Origin: an uncultured Pelagibacteraceae bacterium
GTDB taxonomy: Bacteria; Pseudomonadota; Alphaproteobacteria; Pelagibacterales; Pelagibacteraceae
Assembly (NCBI GenBank): GCA_902539165.1
Contig: CACBHY010000008.1
Span: forward strand, 1-34,890
DNA: 34,890 nucleotides
Reading direction: 5' to 3'
The notes under the pieces: model-generated
Seen by the model: the letters and a program-made list of their open reading frames with translations, nothing else
Databases searched by the model: none
Told to the model about the DNA's origin: nothing
In this document: in pieces, positions 1-9,434 of the stretch
Numbering within the stretch: the stretch's first letter is position 1
Layout: every line of letters begins with the position of its first letter
Translations under genes and position numbers: made by a program

Positions 1-921
1 ACAAAAATTAGACATCCTGAAAAAGTAAATAAACCGGTTAATCCAATTAAAAAAAAACCTGATTGGATTAGATCTAAACTTTCAAACAGTAAAGAATTTT
101 TTTTAACAAAAACAATTGTTAATCAAAATAACCTAGTCACTGTTTGTCAGGAGGCTAATTGTCCAAATATTACTGAATGTTGGAGTAAAAGACATGCAAC
201 ATTTATGATCATGGGTGACACTTGCACAAGAGCTTGTGCTTTTTGTGATGTAAAAACGGGTAAGCCAGAAAAATTAGATCCATTTGAACCCTACAAAATT
301 TCAAATGCTGTAAGTAAATTGGATTTAAAACACGTTGTAATTACTTCGGTAGATAGAGATGATCTTGATGATGGTGGGTCAAATCATTTTTATGAAGTAA
401 TAAATGTAACTCGTAAAAAAAATCCTAAAACTTCAATTGAAGTTTTAACACCAGATTTCTTGAGAAAAGGGGACGCCTATAAAAAAATTTTAGATGCAGA
501 TTTAGATGTGTTTAATCACAACATTGAGACGGTACCACGTCTTTATTTAAAAGTTCGACCAGGGGCTAGATATTTTGGTTCTTTAGAACTTTTAAAAAAT
601 GTTAAAAAAATTAATAAAAAAGTTTTTACTAAATCCGGTTTAATGGTTGGACTTGGTGAAAATAAAGATGAATTAATTCAAGTAATGGATGACCTAAGAT
701 CAGCTGATGTAGATTTTATTACTATAGGTCAGTATTTACAACCTTCTCCAAAACATCATCCACTAAGCAGATATTATCACCCTGATGAATTTAAAGAGTT
801 AGAAAATATTGCAAAATCAAAAGGATTTTTACTAGTTTCATCATCTCCACTTACAAGATCTTCTTATCATGCTGACGAAGATTTTGCTAAACTACAACAA
901 AATAGATTAAAAAATAATTAA
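1..921 (+). CDS. lipA: Lipoyl synthase (5' end cut by the window)
   Basis: Lipoyl synthase is a radical SAM enzyme that inserts two sulfurs into octanoyl groups on the E2 and H subunits of 2-oxoacid dehydrogenases. The frame is open from base 1, so the true start lies upstream. The visible 306 residues are close to the usual length of about 320, so little is missing. Counting from the window edge, the auxiliary cluster cysteines are C49, C54 and C60 (CX4CX5C). The radical SAM cysteines are C75, C79 and C82 (CTRACAFC), and the C-terminal RSSYHA contains the serine ligand of the auxiliary cluster. The ATG at 205 lies between the two cysteine motifs and cannot be the start. The stop overlaps the next ATG by one base (TAATG), so the two genes are probably translationally coupled. 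Confidence 0.96.
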   Translation, partial: TKIRHPEKVNKPVNPIKKKPDWIRSKLSNSKEFFLTKTIVNQNNLVTVCQEANCPNITECWSKRHATFMIMGDTCTRACAFCDVKTGKPEKLDPFEPYKISNAVSKLDLKHVVITSVDRDDLDDGGSNHFYEVINVTRKKNPKTSIEVLTPDFLRKGDAYKKILDADLDVFNHNIETVPRLYLKVRPGARYFGSLELLKNVKKINKKVFTKSGLMVGLGENKDELIQVMDDLRSADVDFITIGQYLQPSPKHHPLSRYYHPDEFKELENIAKSKGFLLVSSSPLTRSSYHADEDFAKLQQNRLKNN

Positions 922-1358
922 TGCCCAAAGCCTCAGTTACAAGGCACATAGAGCGAGAAAAACAAAAGTTAATAGATTTTGTTTTGGATATAGAAAAATA
1001 TCCTGACTTCATCCCTTTTTGTATAGATTCAAAAGTTTATGAAAAAGAAGACAAAGATGAAGAAATAGTAATTATTGCAGATCTAACTATTGGCAGAAAA
1101 CCGTTTGTAGATACTTATAAAAGTGATGTTCGTTATGATAAAAAAAACGACTCAATACACGTAACTAATATTGGTGGACCCTTAAAACATCTTGAAAATA
1201 ACTGGAAATTTATACAAAAAGACAATTTTACTGAAGTTCAATTTGATGTTGATTTTGAAATTAAAAATAAATTTTTAAATCTAATTATGGAAAAATCTTT
1301 TCAATTTGGTTTAAATAAAATTGCAGATGCTTTTCAAAAAAAGGCAGAAAGTCTTTAG
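921..1358 (+). CDS. RatA/COQ10-type START-domain protein
   Basis: This 145-residue protein has the layout of the COQ10/RatA family. These are small single-domain proteins with a START-like hydrophobic pocket, thought to bind ubiquinone or its precursors and to help respiration. The family signature is visible at residues 25-34 (EKYPDFIPFC), followed by alternating beta-strand segments and a C-terminal amphipathic helix (about residues 118-145). There is no signal peptide or membrane segment. It follows lipA with a one-base overlap, and a lipA-ratA pairing is common in alphaproteobacteria. The toxin role of E. coli RatA should not be assumed; the ubiquinone role is the likelier one here. It converges on the minus-strand pncC-like gene with an 18-base gap, where I see no clear terminator. 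Confidence 0.85.
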   Translation: MPKASVTRHIEREKQKLIDFVLDIEKYPDFIPFCIDSKVYEKEDKDEEIVIIADLTIGRKPFVDTYKSDVRYDKKNDSIHVTNIGGPLKHLENNWKFIQKDNFTEVQFDVDFEIKNKFLNLIMEKSFQFGLNKIADAFQKKAESL

Positions 1359-1376
1359 TAAAATTTAATAAATAAT

Positions 1377-1835
1377 TTAAATTGTAGATCTGATGATTTC
1401 CAAAGTTCTTTTAACTGTGGCATTTTGAATAGCTTTTCTACTTTTTTGTTTAAATATATTTTTAGTAATTAGAATTTTATTTTTTTTTTTTACACCTATA
1501 TAAACTAATCCAACTGGTTTCGTTTTTGTGCCGCCATTTGGGCCTGCAATACCAGTAATTGAAACATTAATATGAGCTTTTGAGATTTTTGCTAAATTTT
1601 TAACCATAGCCTCACAACATTGGGGGCTAACAGCACCATATTTTTGAATAATTCTTTTATTTACTTTTAAAATACTTATTTTTGTTTGATTTGAATAGGT
1701 AATAAGACCTAGACCAAATACTTTTGATGCTCCACTGATAGATGTAATTTTTGAGGCAAGCATTCCACCAGTACAAGATTCTGCAAAAGATATCTTAAGT
1801 TTTTTTTTATTTAGTTTTTTTACTATAGAATTCAT
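1377..1835 (-). CDS. pncC: CinA C-terminal domain protein, nicotinamide-nucleotide amidohydrolase (PncC)
   Basis: PncC deamidates nicotinamide mononucleotide to nicotinate mononucleotide in NAD salvage. The protein is a stand-alone CinA C-terminal domain of 152 residues, the usual size. Counting from the TTG at 1838, the family motif ESCTGG is at residues 20-25, YSN at 48-50 and TGIAGP at 95-100. The frame can be extended one codon to that TTG, but the ATG at 1835 overlaps the pgpA stop as TGATG, the coupling form typical of this genome, so I prefer the ATG. A 12-base A run (T run at 1480-1491 on the plus strand) lies in the coding region. It is the last gene of the minus-strand cluster ispDF-pgpA-pncC. 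Confidence 0.9.
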   Translation of the reverse strand: MNSIVKKLNKKKLKISFAESCTGGMLASKITSISGASKVFGLGLITYSNQTKISILKVNKRIIQKYGAVSPQCCEAMVKNLAKISKAHINVSITGIAGPNGGTKTKPVGLVYIGVKKKNKILITKNIFKQKSRKAIQNATVKRTLEIIRSTI

Positions 1836-2338
1836 CAAATAAAGTAACTACTTAAAATCATAAAACAAATTAATGATAAAATAACATACAACCCGGCACA
1901 CACATCATCCATTATTACTCCAAAACTATTTTTAAAATTTTTGTCAAAAAAACTGACTGGGAATGGTTTTACAATGTCAAAAAATCTAAATAAAATAAAA
2001 CAAATACAATAAAATATGATCGCCTCATCAGGAGATTTTTCAGTGCCATGAGAAATCTCATATGAATAAATTGGAATTGCTTGACCTATTAATTCGTCAA
2101 TTACTATTTCTCTAGGATCTTTATTTTTGTTATCTTTTATATAACTTGAAACAGCATAAAAAGAATAAATAAAAATTACAACTAAGCTTAATAGGACAAA
2201 ATTTGAGGATACATTAAATATATGAAAAATTACATACAGTATAATGACTGTTGCTAATGATCCAATAGTCCCAGGAATAAATTTAATTTTTCCTAAGCCC
2301 AACAATGTAACAAAATAAGAGTTGAATGTTTTAATCAT
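1835..2338 (-). CDS. pgpA: Phosphatidylglycerophosphatase A
   Basis: PgpA removes the terminal phosphate of phosphatidylglycerophosphate to give phosphatidylglycerol, an inner-membrane step of phospholipid synthesis. The 167-residue protein shows family motifs PGTIGS (residues 22-27), DELIGQ (81-86), FRFFDIVKPFP (117-127) and DDVCAGLY (144-151). The acidic residues are the expected metal and catalytic ligands. Hydrophobic membrane segments fall at about 28-43, 47-65, 106-120 and 150-167. Its start overlaps the end of ispDF by 8 bases and its stop overlaps pncC by one base, so the three genes form one transcription unit. Confidence 0.93.
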   Translation of the reverse strand: MIKTFNSYFVTLLGLGKIKFIPGTIGSLATVIILYVIFHIFNVSSNFVLLSLVVIFIYSFYAVSSYIKDNKNKDPREIVIDELIGQAIPIYSYEISHGTEKSPDEAIIFYCICFILFRFFDIVKPFPVSFFDKNFKNSFGVIMDDVCAGLYVILSLICFMILSSYFI

Positions 2339-3437
2339 GTTTTGTTAATGATACCATTGCTTCACAAGCAATTGCTTTTTCCCTTCCAATTAATCCTAAT
2401 TTTTCAACAGTTTTACCTTTTAGATTTATAAATGAGCTATCAATATTTAATAAATGAGATAAAGATTTAATTATTTTATTTCTATATTTTGAGACTTTAG
2501 GTTGTTCACATATTAAATTTATATCAACATTATTGATATAAAATTCATTTTTATTCATCATGTTAATTACCGGCTTCAACATTTTAGGAGATCTTATATT
2601 TTTAAATTTTTTTTTATTATCTGGAAATAATGTCCCGATATCTTTTTTTCTCATAGCACCCAATAGAGCATCAATTATTGAATGAATTATAACATCTCCA
2701 TCTGAATGACCTTTTAACCCTGAATGAAATGGTATTTTTAAACCACCTAAGTAAAGTTTTTTCTCTTCAATTAATCGATGAATATCGAAACCTATTCCAA
2801 TAAATGTTTTGTTAGTTTTAATATCTTCTTTATAAGTAATTTTACTATTAGAATTTTCACCTTTTATAAATTTTATTCTTAAATTATTTTCAATAAATAA
2901 CGATGCCTCATCTTGAATTTTAGCTTTTTGTTTTATTGACAAATTGTAAAGATCATTAAATCTAAAAGCTTGTGGGGTCTGAGTTGAAAAAGAATGATCA
3001 CGATTTAAATTAAATAACTGTTTTTTCACTTTATACTTAATAGAGTCTTTTGTATTTACAGTTGGGACCACGGCCTTATTTTTCTTAAGTGATTTAAGTA
3101 AATTTTTTAAAAGCTGTAATGAAAAATTTGGTCTTGCCGCATCATGGATAAAGATATTTGATGGTTTAAATTTTTTAATATACTTAAGTCCAATTAAAGA
3201 GGAGTCTGATCTTTCCTTACCTCCTTTAATAATAACTACATTTTTAGAATATTTTTTATTGATTTGTTTTTTGTTGTTAACTACTAAAATAATTTTTTTA
3301 AATAATTTAGATGCTAAGGCTTTTTCAATTGAGTGTTCAAAAAGTGGCTTATTTTTATAGATAATATATTGTTTAAGTTGGTTTGAATTAAATCTTTTGC
3401 TTTGTCCGGATGCTAGTATTATAAAATAGTTGTTCAT
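2331..3437 (-). CDS. ispDF: Bifunctional IspD/IspF: MEP cytidylyltransferase and MECDP synthase
   Basis: This fused enzyme carries out two non-consecutive steps of the non-mevalonate isoprenoid pathway: activation of methylerythritol phosphate with CTP (IspD) and ring closure to the cyclodiphosphate (IspF). The IspD half spans about residues 1-205, with ASGQSKRF (9-16) as a variant nucleotide loop, KERSDS (74-79), HDAARP (98-103) and TQTPQAF (152-158). The IspF half starts near residue 212, with zinc ligands D218 and H220 in GFDIH and H252 at the end of GHSDGDVIIH, then DIGTLFPD (266-273). The 368-residue length fits alphaproteobacterial IspDF fusions. It starts 25 bases from the divergent ntrY start. 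Confidence 0.95.
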   Translation of the reverse strand: MNNYFIILASGQSKRFNSNQLKQYIIYKNKPLFEHSIEKALASKLFKKIILVVNNKKQINKKYSKNVVIIKGGKERSDSSLIGLKYIKKFKPSNIFIHDAARPNFSLQLLKNLLKSLKKNKAVVPTVNTKDSIKYKVKKQLFNLNRDHSFSTQTPQAFRFNDLYNLSIKQKAKIQDEASLFIENNLRIKFIKGENSNSKITYKEDIKTNKTFIGIGFDIHRLIEEKKLYLGGLKIPFHSGLKGHSDGDVIIHSIIDALLGAMRKKDIGTLFPDNKKKFKNIRSPKMLKPVINMMNKNEFYINNVDINLICEQPKVSKYRNKIIKSLSHLLNIDSSFINLKGKTVEKLGLIGREKAIACEAMVSLTKHD

Positions 3438-3462
3438 TATATAGTGGTGACTTTTTACTTAA

Positions 3463-5244
3463 ATGTCAGATTTTATTAAAAAAAACATATACTTAATAAT
3501 ATTATTTATTATCACATTATCGATAGGTTTTTTAACCTTTTTAACTTTCATCGACAAAGGCTTTATTGAATTAAATGATCAGAATTTACAGTATTTATTA
3601 ATACTCAATATCATATTATTAATTTTTCTTTTTATATTTATTTTTTCAGAAATTCAAAAAGCAATTAAAAACGATATTGATAAAAATAGTTTAAAGTCTA
3701 ATAAAAAATATATTACATATTTTGCATTATTTACATTAATACCTTCAGTTTTAATCTCAGTTTTTTCATTATTTTTATTTTCATTTGCACTTGAAAAATA
3801 TTTCGACAAAAAAGTTACTACAGTTGTCAATAATTCTTATGAGTTGGCAAGGAGCTATGTCGAAGAAATAAGGAACAAAATTCAATCTGATATTGTCTTA
3901 ATTGCTTTTGATACTAACAAGAGTAAAAAATTTTTAAATGATAATGATGATGAATATAAACGTTTTTTAAACACCCAAAAAATAATAAGAGAAGTAGATG
4001 AAATTCATGTAATTGATATCAATAAAAAATTATTATTTACAACAATAAATAATAGCCAGTTCTTTGTTCCTCCAGTTGATAAAGCACTTAATCTAGTTTT
4101 AGAAGATGACAGACCGTTAAAAATAATTAACGCTCCAGAGAATATTTCTGCAGCAATTATGCGACTTCAAAATTTTGATGACAGATTTCTTTATGTTGTA
4201 AAATATTTAGATAAAGATATTTCAAAATACTTGACTGAATCTCAGGAAGCAATTAATTTTTATTATACTGTTGAAGAAAAAAGCACTGGGATTAAAATAT
4301 CTTTTGCAATTATTTATATTATTGTTGTGAGTGTTTTATTATTCTTGTCAATTTCTATTGCGATAAGATTTTCATCAAGATTTTTTAGATCTATTAATAA
4401 TTTAATTTATGCCTCAAGTTCAATTGGTGAAGGAAATTTTAATGCCAAAGTTCCAGAGGTAAAAACCGATAAGGATTTAGAGATACTAAATAGAAATTTT
4501 AATTTAATGATTGATAGACTAAAAACACAACAGGAAAAATTAATTATTAATGAAAGACACGAAGCGTGGGGTAGTTTAGCTAGAAAATTAGCTCACGAAA
4601 TTAGAAATCCTCTAACACCTATTCAATTAACAATAGATAGGTTAAGAGAAAAATATTCTAATTTATTAAAGGAAAAAGACTCTGAAAATTTTAAAGATAA
4701 TTTGAAAATAATTAATAATCAGATAAAACAAATTGACAATTTAGTTAATGAATTTTCTGATTTTGCAAGAATGCCAAAACCAACCTTAAGAGAAAACAAC
4801 CTTATTATTTTACTTAATGAGAATATTAAATTACTCAATGAATTAGATAATTCAATTGAGATAGATTTATCCAGTAATTCAAAAACAATCATTTTAAATA
4901 GTGATAAGGAGCAAATCAGTAGGGTATTTTTAAATTTAATTAAAAACTCTATCGAGAGCATTCAACAAAAAGCAGAAAATGATAGTAATTTCAGCAAAAA
5001 AATCACTATTGAACTTACAGAGAATGATGATCACATAGATCTGACTATTGTTGATAATGGAATTGGATTTGGAAAATTTTCAGAAAATATTAAAGATATT
5101 TTAAACCCTTACTTTACAACAAAAAAAAATGGAACTGGTTTAGGATTATCAATAGTAAATAAAATTATAAATGACCATAATGGTAAAATCGATTTTATTC
5201 CAAGAAATGATGGAGCTAAAATTAAAATAAATTTTGTAAAATAA
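3463..5244 (+). CDS. ntrY: NtrY-type membrane sensor histidine kinase
   Basis: This is the sensor of the NtrYX two-component system, linked in alphaproteobacteria to nitrogen, redox or envelope signals. The 593-residue protein has hydrophobic membrane segments at about 8-29, 44-64 and 83-110, a periplasmic region of roughly 165 residues, and another membrane segment at about 279-301. A HAMP linker follows, then a HisKA domain with phosphorylated H378 in HEIRNPLTP. The ATPase domain shows the N-box NLIKNSIES, DNGIGFG and the G2 box GTGLGLSIV. I see no clear PAS domain between HAMP and HisKA, where many NtrY proteins have one, so it looks slightly reduced. The ntrX start follows the stop by one base. 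The signal sensed cannot be read from the sequence. Confidence 0.92.
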   Translation: MSDFIKKNIYLIILFIITLSIGFLTFLTFIDKGFIELNDQNLQYLLILNIILLIFLFIFIFSEIQKAIKNDIDKNSLKSNKKYITYFALFTLIPSVLISVFSLFLFSFALEKYFDKKVTTVVNNSYELARSYVEEIRNKIQSDIVLIAFDTNKSKKFLNDNDDEYKRFLNTQKIIREVDEIHVIDINKKLLFTTINNSQFFVPPVDKALNLVLEDDRPLKIINAPENISAAIMRLQNFDDRFLYVVKYLDKDISKYLTESQEAINFYYTVEEKSTGIKISFAIIYIIVVSVLLFLSISIAIRFSSRFFRSINNLIYASSSIGEGNFNAKVPEVKTDKDLEILNRNFNLMIDRLKTQQEKLIINERHEAWGSLARKLAHEIRNPLTPIQLTIDRLREKYSNLLKEKDSENFKDNLKIINNQIKQIDNLVNEFSDFARMPKPTLRENNLIILLNENIKLLNELDNSIEIDLSSNSKTIILNSDKEQISRVFLNLIKNSIESIQQKAENDSNFSKKITIELTENDDHIDLTIVDNGIGFGKFSENIKDILNPYFTTKKNGTGLGLSIVNKIINDHNGKIDFIPRNDGAKIKINFVK

Positions 5245-5245
5245 T

Positions 5246-6601
5246 ATGAGTAGTGAAATATTAATTGTAGATGATAATACAGATATAAGAAATATTATTA
5301 ATGAACTTATTCTGGACGCTGGTTATAAAACTAGACTAGCTGCTAATTACAACCAAGCTTTAACAGAGATAGATAAAAAATTGCCTGATGTTGCAATTTT
5401 AGATGTAAAGTTAGACAAAGGAGACAATGACGGTATAGAATTACTTTCTCATATTAAGTCAAAAAATAAAGATATTCCTGTAATTATGATATCTGGTCAC
5501 GCTAATATAGAAATGGCAGTTAAGTCTCTACACAATGGTGCTTTTGAATTTATTGAAAAACCATTTGACAGTGAGAGGTTAATAAATTTTGTTAAAAGAG
5601 CTGTAGAAAATTATAATCTCAAAAAGGAAAATAAAGAATATGAAAGTAAGCTTTTCTCATCTTATGAACTTATTGGTAACAGTAAGAATATAATTAATAT
5701 CAAAGACCAGATTAAGAAAATATCCATTACAGAGAGTAGAGTATTTATTAATGGTCCATCTGGATCAGGTAAAGAGTTGATTGCTAGAAAAATTCATAAA
5801 AATTCTAAAAGAAGTAAAAATCCTTTTATAATTTTAAATGGTGCTTTGCTAGATTCTAATAAATATGAGCTTGAGTTATTTGGTGAGGAAAAAGAAAATG
5901 GTTCAATTTCATATGGGTCTTTAGAAAAAGCTAATAGTGGCTCTCTATTAATTGATCAAGTTTCAGAAATTCCTTTAGATATTCAGTCAAAAATACTTCG
6001 AGTTTTAACTGATCAAAAATTTAAACGTGTCAATGGTAGTAGTGATGTGACAGTAGATGTAAGATTAATTTGTTCATCAAGTAAGGACTTAAAAAATGAA
6101 ATTGAGATTGGTAATTTTAGAGAAGATCTATTTCATAGAATAAATGTTTTTGAAATAAAAGTTGATCCTTTAAATCAAAGGATTTCTGACATTCCATTAT
6201 TGATTAATTATTTTTCAAAACAAATATCCAAGAATTACAACATTAAAGAATTAAATATTGATGAGAACAATAGTTATATTTTAAATCATAATTGGCACGG
6301 CAATGTAAGAGAACTTAGAAATTTAATTGAAAGAATAGCTATATTGCAACCAGATAATAAAGAAAAAATCTCAAATATAATTAAGGAGTCTTTAAAAAAT
6401 AACAATTTTGATGACCAAATGGCAGAAAATAGTCTCTCTGTGCCATTAAAACAAGCTAGAGAAAAATTTGAAAAGGAGTATTTAACTATTCAATTAAAAA
6501 AATTTAATGGAAATATTTCTAAAACAGCTAATTTTGTTGGCATGGAAAGAAGCGCTTTGCATAGAAAATTAAAAGGTTTGGGTATTAAAGAATTTAATTA
6601 A
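5246..6601 (+). CDS. ntrX: NtrX-type response regulator with degenerate AAA+ domain
   Basis: This 451-residue protein has a receiver, AAA+ and Fis-type HTH architecture. The receiver has D9/D10, phosphoacceptor D53 and K105 in EKPF. The AAA+ domain has Walker A at 170-177 (GPSGSGKE), GNVREL at 352-357 and a C-terminal HTH at about 412-447. Two normally essential features are missing. The GAFTGA loop that contacts sigma-54 should follow ELFGEEK (210-216), but the sequence there is ENGSIS. The Walker B pair reads D237-Q238 instead of Asp-Glu. It therefore probably works as a phosphorylation-controlled DNA-binding regulator, not as a sigma-54 ATPase activator. The putative arginine fingers R292 and R298 remain. 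The stop overlaps trkA as TAATG. Confidence 0.93.
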   Translation: MSSEILIVDDNTDIRNIINELILDAGYKTRLAANYNQALTEIDKKLPDVAILDVKLDKGDNDGIELLSHIKSKNKDIPVIMISGHANIEMAVKSLHNGAFEFIEKPFDSERLINFVKRAVENYNLKKENKEYESKLFSSYELIGNSKNIINIKDQIKKISITESRVFINGPSGSGKELIARKIHKNSKRSKNPFIILNGALLDSNKYELELFGEEKENGSISYGSLEKANSGSLLIDQVSEIPLDIQSKILRVLTDQKFKRVNGSSDVTVDVRLICSSSKDLKNEIEIGNFREDLFHRINVFEIKVDPLNQRISDIPLLINYFSKQISKNYNIKELNIDENNSYILNHNWHGNVRELRNLIERIAILQPDNKEKISNIIKESLKNNNFDDQMAENSLSVPLKQAREKFEKEYLTIQLKKFNGNISKTANFVGMERSALHRKLKGLGIKEFN

Positions 6602-7992
6602 TGAATATTATTATTTGTGGTGCTGGAAGAGTAGGATTTACTATTGCCAAACAATTAAGTGAGCAAGGTCATTCTATAACCGTAATTGATACATCCAGTG
6701 AAGATATTCAAAAAATAGATGAAGCATTAGATGTTAAAGCAATTGTTGGTAAGGCAACATACCCAACTATACTTGAAAAAGCTAACGCATCAGAAACTGA
6801 TATGATTATTGCAGTTACTAGAAACGATGAAATTAACATGCTTATATGTCAGATAGCATTTTCTATTTTTAATATCCCAAAGAAAATTGCAAGAATAAGA
6901 TCTCAAGATTACTTAAATCCAAAATTTACCGCAGTTTATAATAAAGAAAATTTACCGATAGATGTAATCATCTCTCCAGAACTAGAAATTGCAAAATCAA
7001 TTCAAAGAAAATTAGAGGCTCCGGGTGCAATAGATAGTGTTCCTTTTGCAGATAATAAAATTAGATTATTGGAAATTCTTATTAAAGATAGCTGTAATTT
7101 AATTGATATAAAGCTTAAAGATTTAACTAAAAAATATCCAAATTTAGATGCTAATGTTATTGGAATTATTAGAGACGATAAGTTTTTAATTCCAAAAAAA
7201 GAGAATGATATTAAGGAAAATGATAAAATTTATGTTCTTATTAATTCTTCACAAACAGCTGAAACTTTAGAAGCCTTTGGTCATACAGAAAAAGCATCTA
7301 AAAAAATTCTTATTGTTGGTGGTGGTAACATTGGCTTTAATCTTGCAAAAAATATTGAGGAAACTATTGACGCTGCAAGGGTTAAAATAGTTGAAAAAGA
7401 TAAAGAACGAGCAGAATTTCTTGCTTCAGAATTAAACAATACCATAGTGATTAATGGTAATGGTCTAGACGAAGAAGTATTAGCTGAAGCTAATTTAGAA
7501 GAAGCAGAAACAGTTCTAGCATTAACTAATGATGACGAAGATAACTTGATGGTAAGTGTACTTGTGGAAAAATTTGCCAAAGATGAAAAAGAAATTGAAG
7601 ATAAAAGAACTATGGCACTAGTAAACAAACCTAATTATTCTTTATTACAAGATTCACTAAAGATTGACGATTTAATAGATCCAAGGATGAATACTGTTTC
7701 AAGCATATTAAAACATGTTCATAAAGGGACTATTGAAACAGCTTATACAATTATGAATGGTGAGTACGAGGTAATTGAAGCTGAAATTATTGAGACTTCA
7801 GAGTTAATTAATAAAGAATTAAAGAATTCAAATTTACCTGAAGAAGTTAGAATAGGTGCAGTTTTAAGAGGAGAAAAAATAATTATTCCACGATCAGATT
7901 TTACATTTCTTAAAGATGATAAAGTTGTGTTTCTGGCTAAAAAAGACTCTATTTCGGTTGTGGAAAATATTTTCCGAATTAGTTCAATCTAA
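6601..7992 (+). CDS. trkA: Trk potassium uptake regulatory subunit TrkA
   Basis: TrkA is the cytoplasmic NAD(H)/nucleotide-binding ring that gates the TrkH potassium channel. The 463 residues contain two RCK repeats, each a Rossmann fold followed by a TrkA-C lobe. The first dinucleotide motif is GAGRVG at 7-12 and the second is GGGNIG at about 240-245. The length matches tandem-repeat TrkA proteins (about 458 in E. coli). It begins inside the ntrX stop (TAATG), and trkH follows after 4 bases, so the kinase, regulator and potassium system form one unit, a linkage seen across alphaproteobacteria. Confidence 0.95.
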   Translation: MNIIICGAGRVGFTIAKQLSEQGHSITVIDTSSEDIQKIDEALDVKAIVGKATYPTILEKANASETDMIIAVTRNDEINMLICQIAFSIFNIPKKIARIRSQDYLNPKFTAVYNKENLPIDVIISPELEIAKSIQRKLEAPGAIDSVPFADNKIRLLEILIKDSCNLIDIKLKDLTKKYPNLDANVIGIIRDDKFLIPKKENDIKENDKIYVLINSSQTAETLEAFGHTEKASKKILIVGGGNIGFNLAKNIEETIDAARVKIVEKDKERAEFLASELNNTIVINGNGLDEEVLAEANLEEAETVLALTNDDEDNLMVSVLVEKFAKDEKEIEDKRTMALVNKPNYSLLQDSLKIDDLIDPRMNTVSSILKHVHKGTIETAYTIMNGEYEVIEAEIIETSELINKELKNSNLPEEVRIGAVLRGEKIIIPRSDFTFLKDDKVVFLAKKDSISVVENIFRISSI

Positions 7993-7996
7993 TTAA

Positions 7997-9403
7997 ATGT
8001 CCTTATTCAAAGTTAAATATTTAAGTTTTTTTTTTTTACTTGTCTCAATATTTTCATTTTTTAATATAATCTATTCTTATTATTTTAATTTATATCTTAA
8101 TTTGAATACATATTACCTAAGCTTAATAATTTCAGGCTTAATCGGAATTCTTTTTTATTACTTAAAATCAAGTTTAAAAAAACCATCAATTTTTGAAAAA
8201 ATTTCAACAGTTTTACTTGGTTATATATTAATACCTTTAGTATTATGTATTCCATTTTATTTAAGTATTTATAATTTATCTTTTTTGAATGCTTTTTTTG
8301 AATCTGTTTCTGGGTTTACTTCAACAGGTTTTAGTATTTTTGATAATATCAAACATATAGACGAAGGATTAATTTTATGGAGGTCGTCGATACAGTGGAT
8401 TGGTGGATTATATTTTTTATTTTCAATAATTTTTCTTATTGATATTTACGATGAAAGTTTAAAAAAATCCTTAACAAATTTTTTATCATTTAGCAGCTCT
8501 GAGATCTTAAAACAAACTGTGAAAATTTTCATTTTATATTCAAGTTTAACAATATTTATTTTTGTTGTTTTAAATATTTTTGGGATCAGAACATTTAATT
8601 CACTTAATTTAGCAATGACAGTTATCTCTTCTGGAGGTTTTTTGCCTGATAATGAATTATCAGTTATCTTAATCAGCAACATTCAAATTATTGTTCTCTC
8701 TTTTTTGATGTTAATATCTTTTTTTAGTATTTTTTTTATTTATAATCTTATTTTTCTTAGAAAAAAAAATCTTAATTTTTTTTACGAAGATATTCATTTA
8801 TTTTTATATTTATTAATATTAGTTAGTATTTTTTTAATCTTTTTTAGTTATGACAAAAATTTTTCATTCAATTTTTTAAATTTAGCAAGTAGCATTTCAA
8901 ATATTGGTATATCTTTAGATGTTGAACAAAAAAATTTTCATCTTTTATATTTATTATTAGTAATAATTGGTGGTTCCTTTTTTTCGACAAGCTCTGGTTT
9001 AAGATTTTTAAAAATTTATTCTTTATCCAAGTATTCAATAAATCAAATTCTCTCTTTTAGTAAACCAAACAAAGTATTTATGAATAAGCTTATTTTTTCT
9101 AAAATTAATTTTGATAGCACTGACATTAATAAATACTTTTTAACCGTTTTGATATTTGTTGTTTCTCTGTTTTTATTAACGATTTTATTATCTTTAAGTA
9201 ATATTGAATTTGAGAATTCATTTAAATTGGCAGTGTTAACCTTAATGAATACCGTGAATTCCTCTGCTTATGGAATTAGTGATTTTGACTTTCGAAATTT
9301 ACATTTTTTAACTAAAAATTTTCTTATATTTTTTATGATTATAGGTAGGGTTGAATTATTATCTTTGTTATTGATAGCTAAAAAATTTCTTTTTAAAAAT
9401 TAA
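7997..9403 (+). CDS. trkH: Trk potassium uptake channel subunit TrkH
   Basis: TrkH is the membrane pore of the Trk K+ system. The 468-residue protein is almost entirely hydrophobic with four membrane-pore-membrane repeats. The selectivity-filter segments are readable as TSTGFS (108-113), ISSGGF (210-215), SISNIGI (299-305) and NSSAYG (421-426), one conserved glycine each. The fourth has lost some of the usual surrounding residues but keeps the glycine. A run of 12 T bases (8026-8037) encodes part of the first membrane segment. The ORF ends 31 bases before tRNA-Arg. No strong terminator is visible between them. Confidence 0.93.
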   Translation: MSLFKVKYLSFFFLLVSIFSFFNIIYSYYFNLYLNLNTYYLSLIISGLIGILFYYLKSSLKKPSIFEKISTVLLGYILIPLVLCIPFYLSIYNLSFLNAFFESVSGFTSTGFSIFDNIKHIDEGLILWRSSIQWIGGLYFLFSIIFLIDIYDESLKKSLTNFLSFSSSEILKQTVKIFILYSSLTIFIFVVLNIFGIRTFNSLNLAMTVISSGGFLPDNELSVILISNIQIIVLSFLMLISFFSIFFIYNLIFLRKKNLNFFYEDIHLFLYLLILVSIFLIFFSYDKNFSFNFLNLASSISNIGISLDVEQKNFHLLYLLLVIIGGSFFSTSSGLRFLKIYSLSKYSINQILSFSKPNKVFMNKLIFSKINFDSTDINKYFLTVLIFVVSLFLLTILLSLSNIEFENSFKLAVLTLMNTVNSSAYGISDFDFRNLHFLTKNFLIFFMIIGRVELLSLLLIAKKFLFKN

Positions 9404-9422
9404 TTTAGTATTATAAAGTTAT

Positions 9423-9428
9423 TATAAT
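9423..9428 (+). promoter_or_regulatory. Possible -10 box of tRNA-Arg
   Basis: A perfect TATAAT ends 6 bases before the first base of the mature tRNA, so transcription could begin at or next to the 5' end. No convincing -35 box is seen at 17-bp spacing. In AT-rich DNA such a hexamer can arise by chance. Confidence 0.4.
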
Positions 9429-9434
9429 ATTTAT

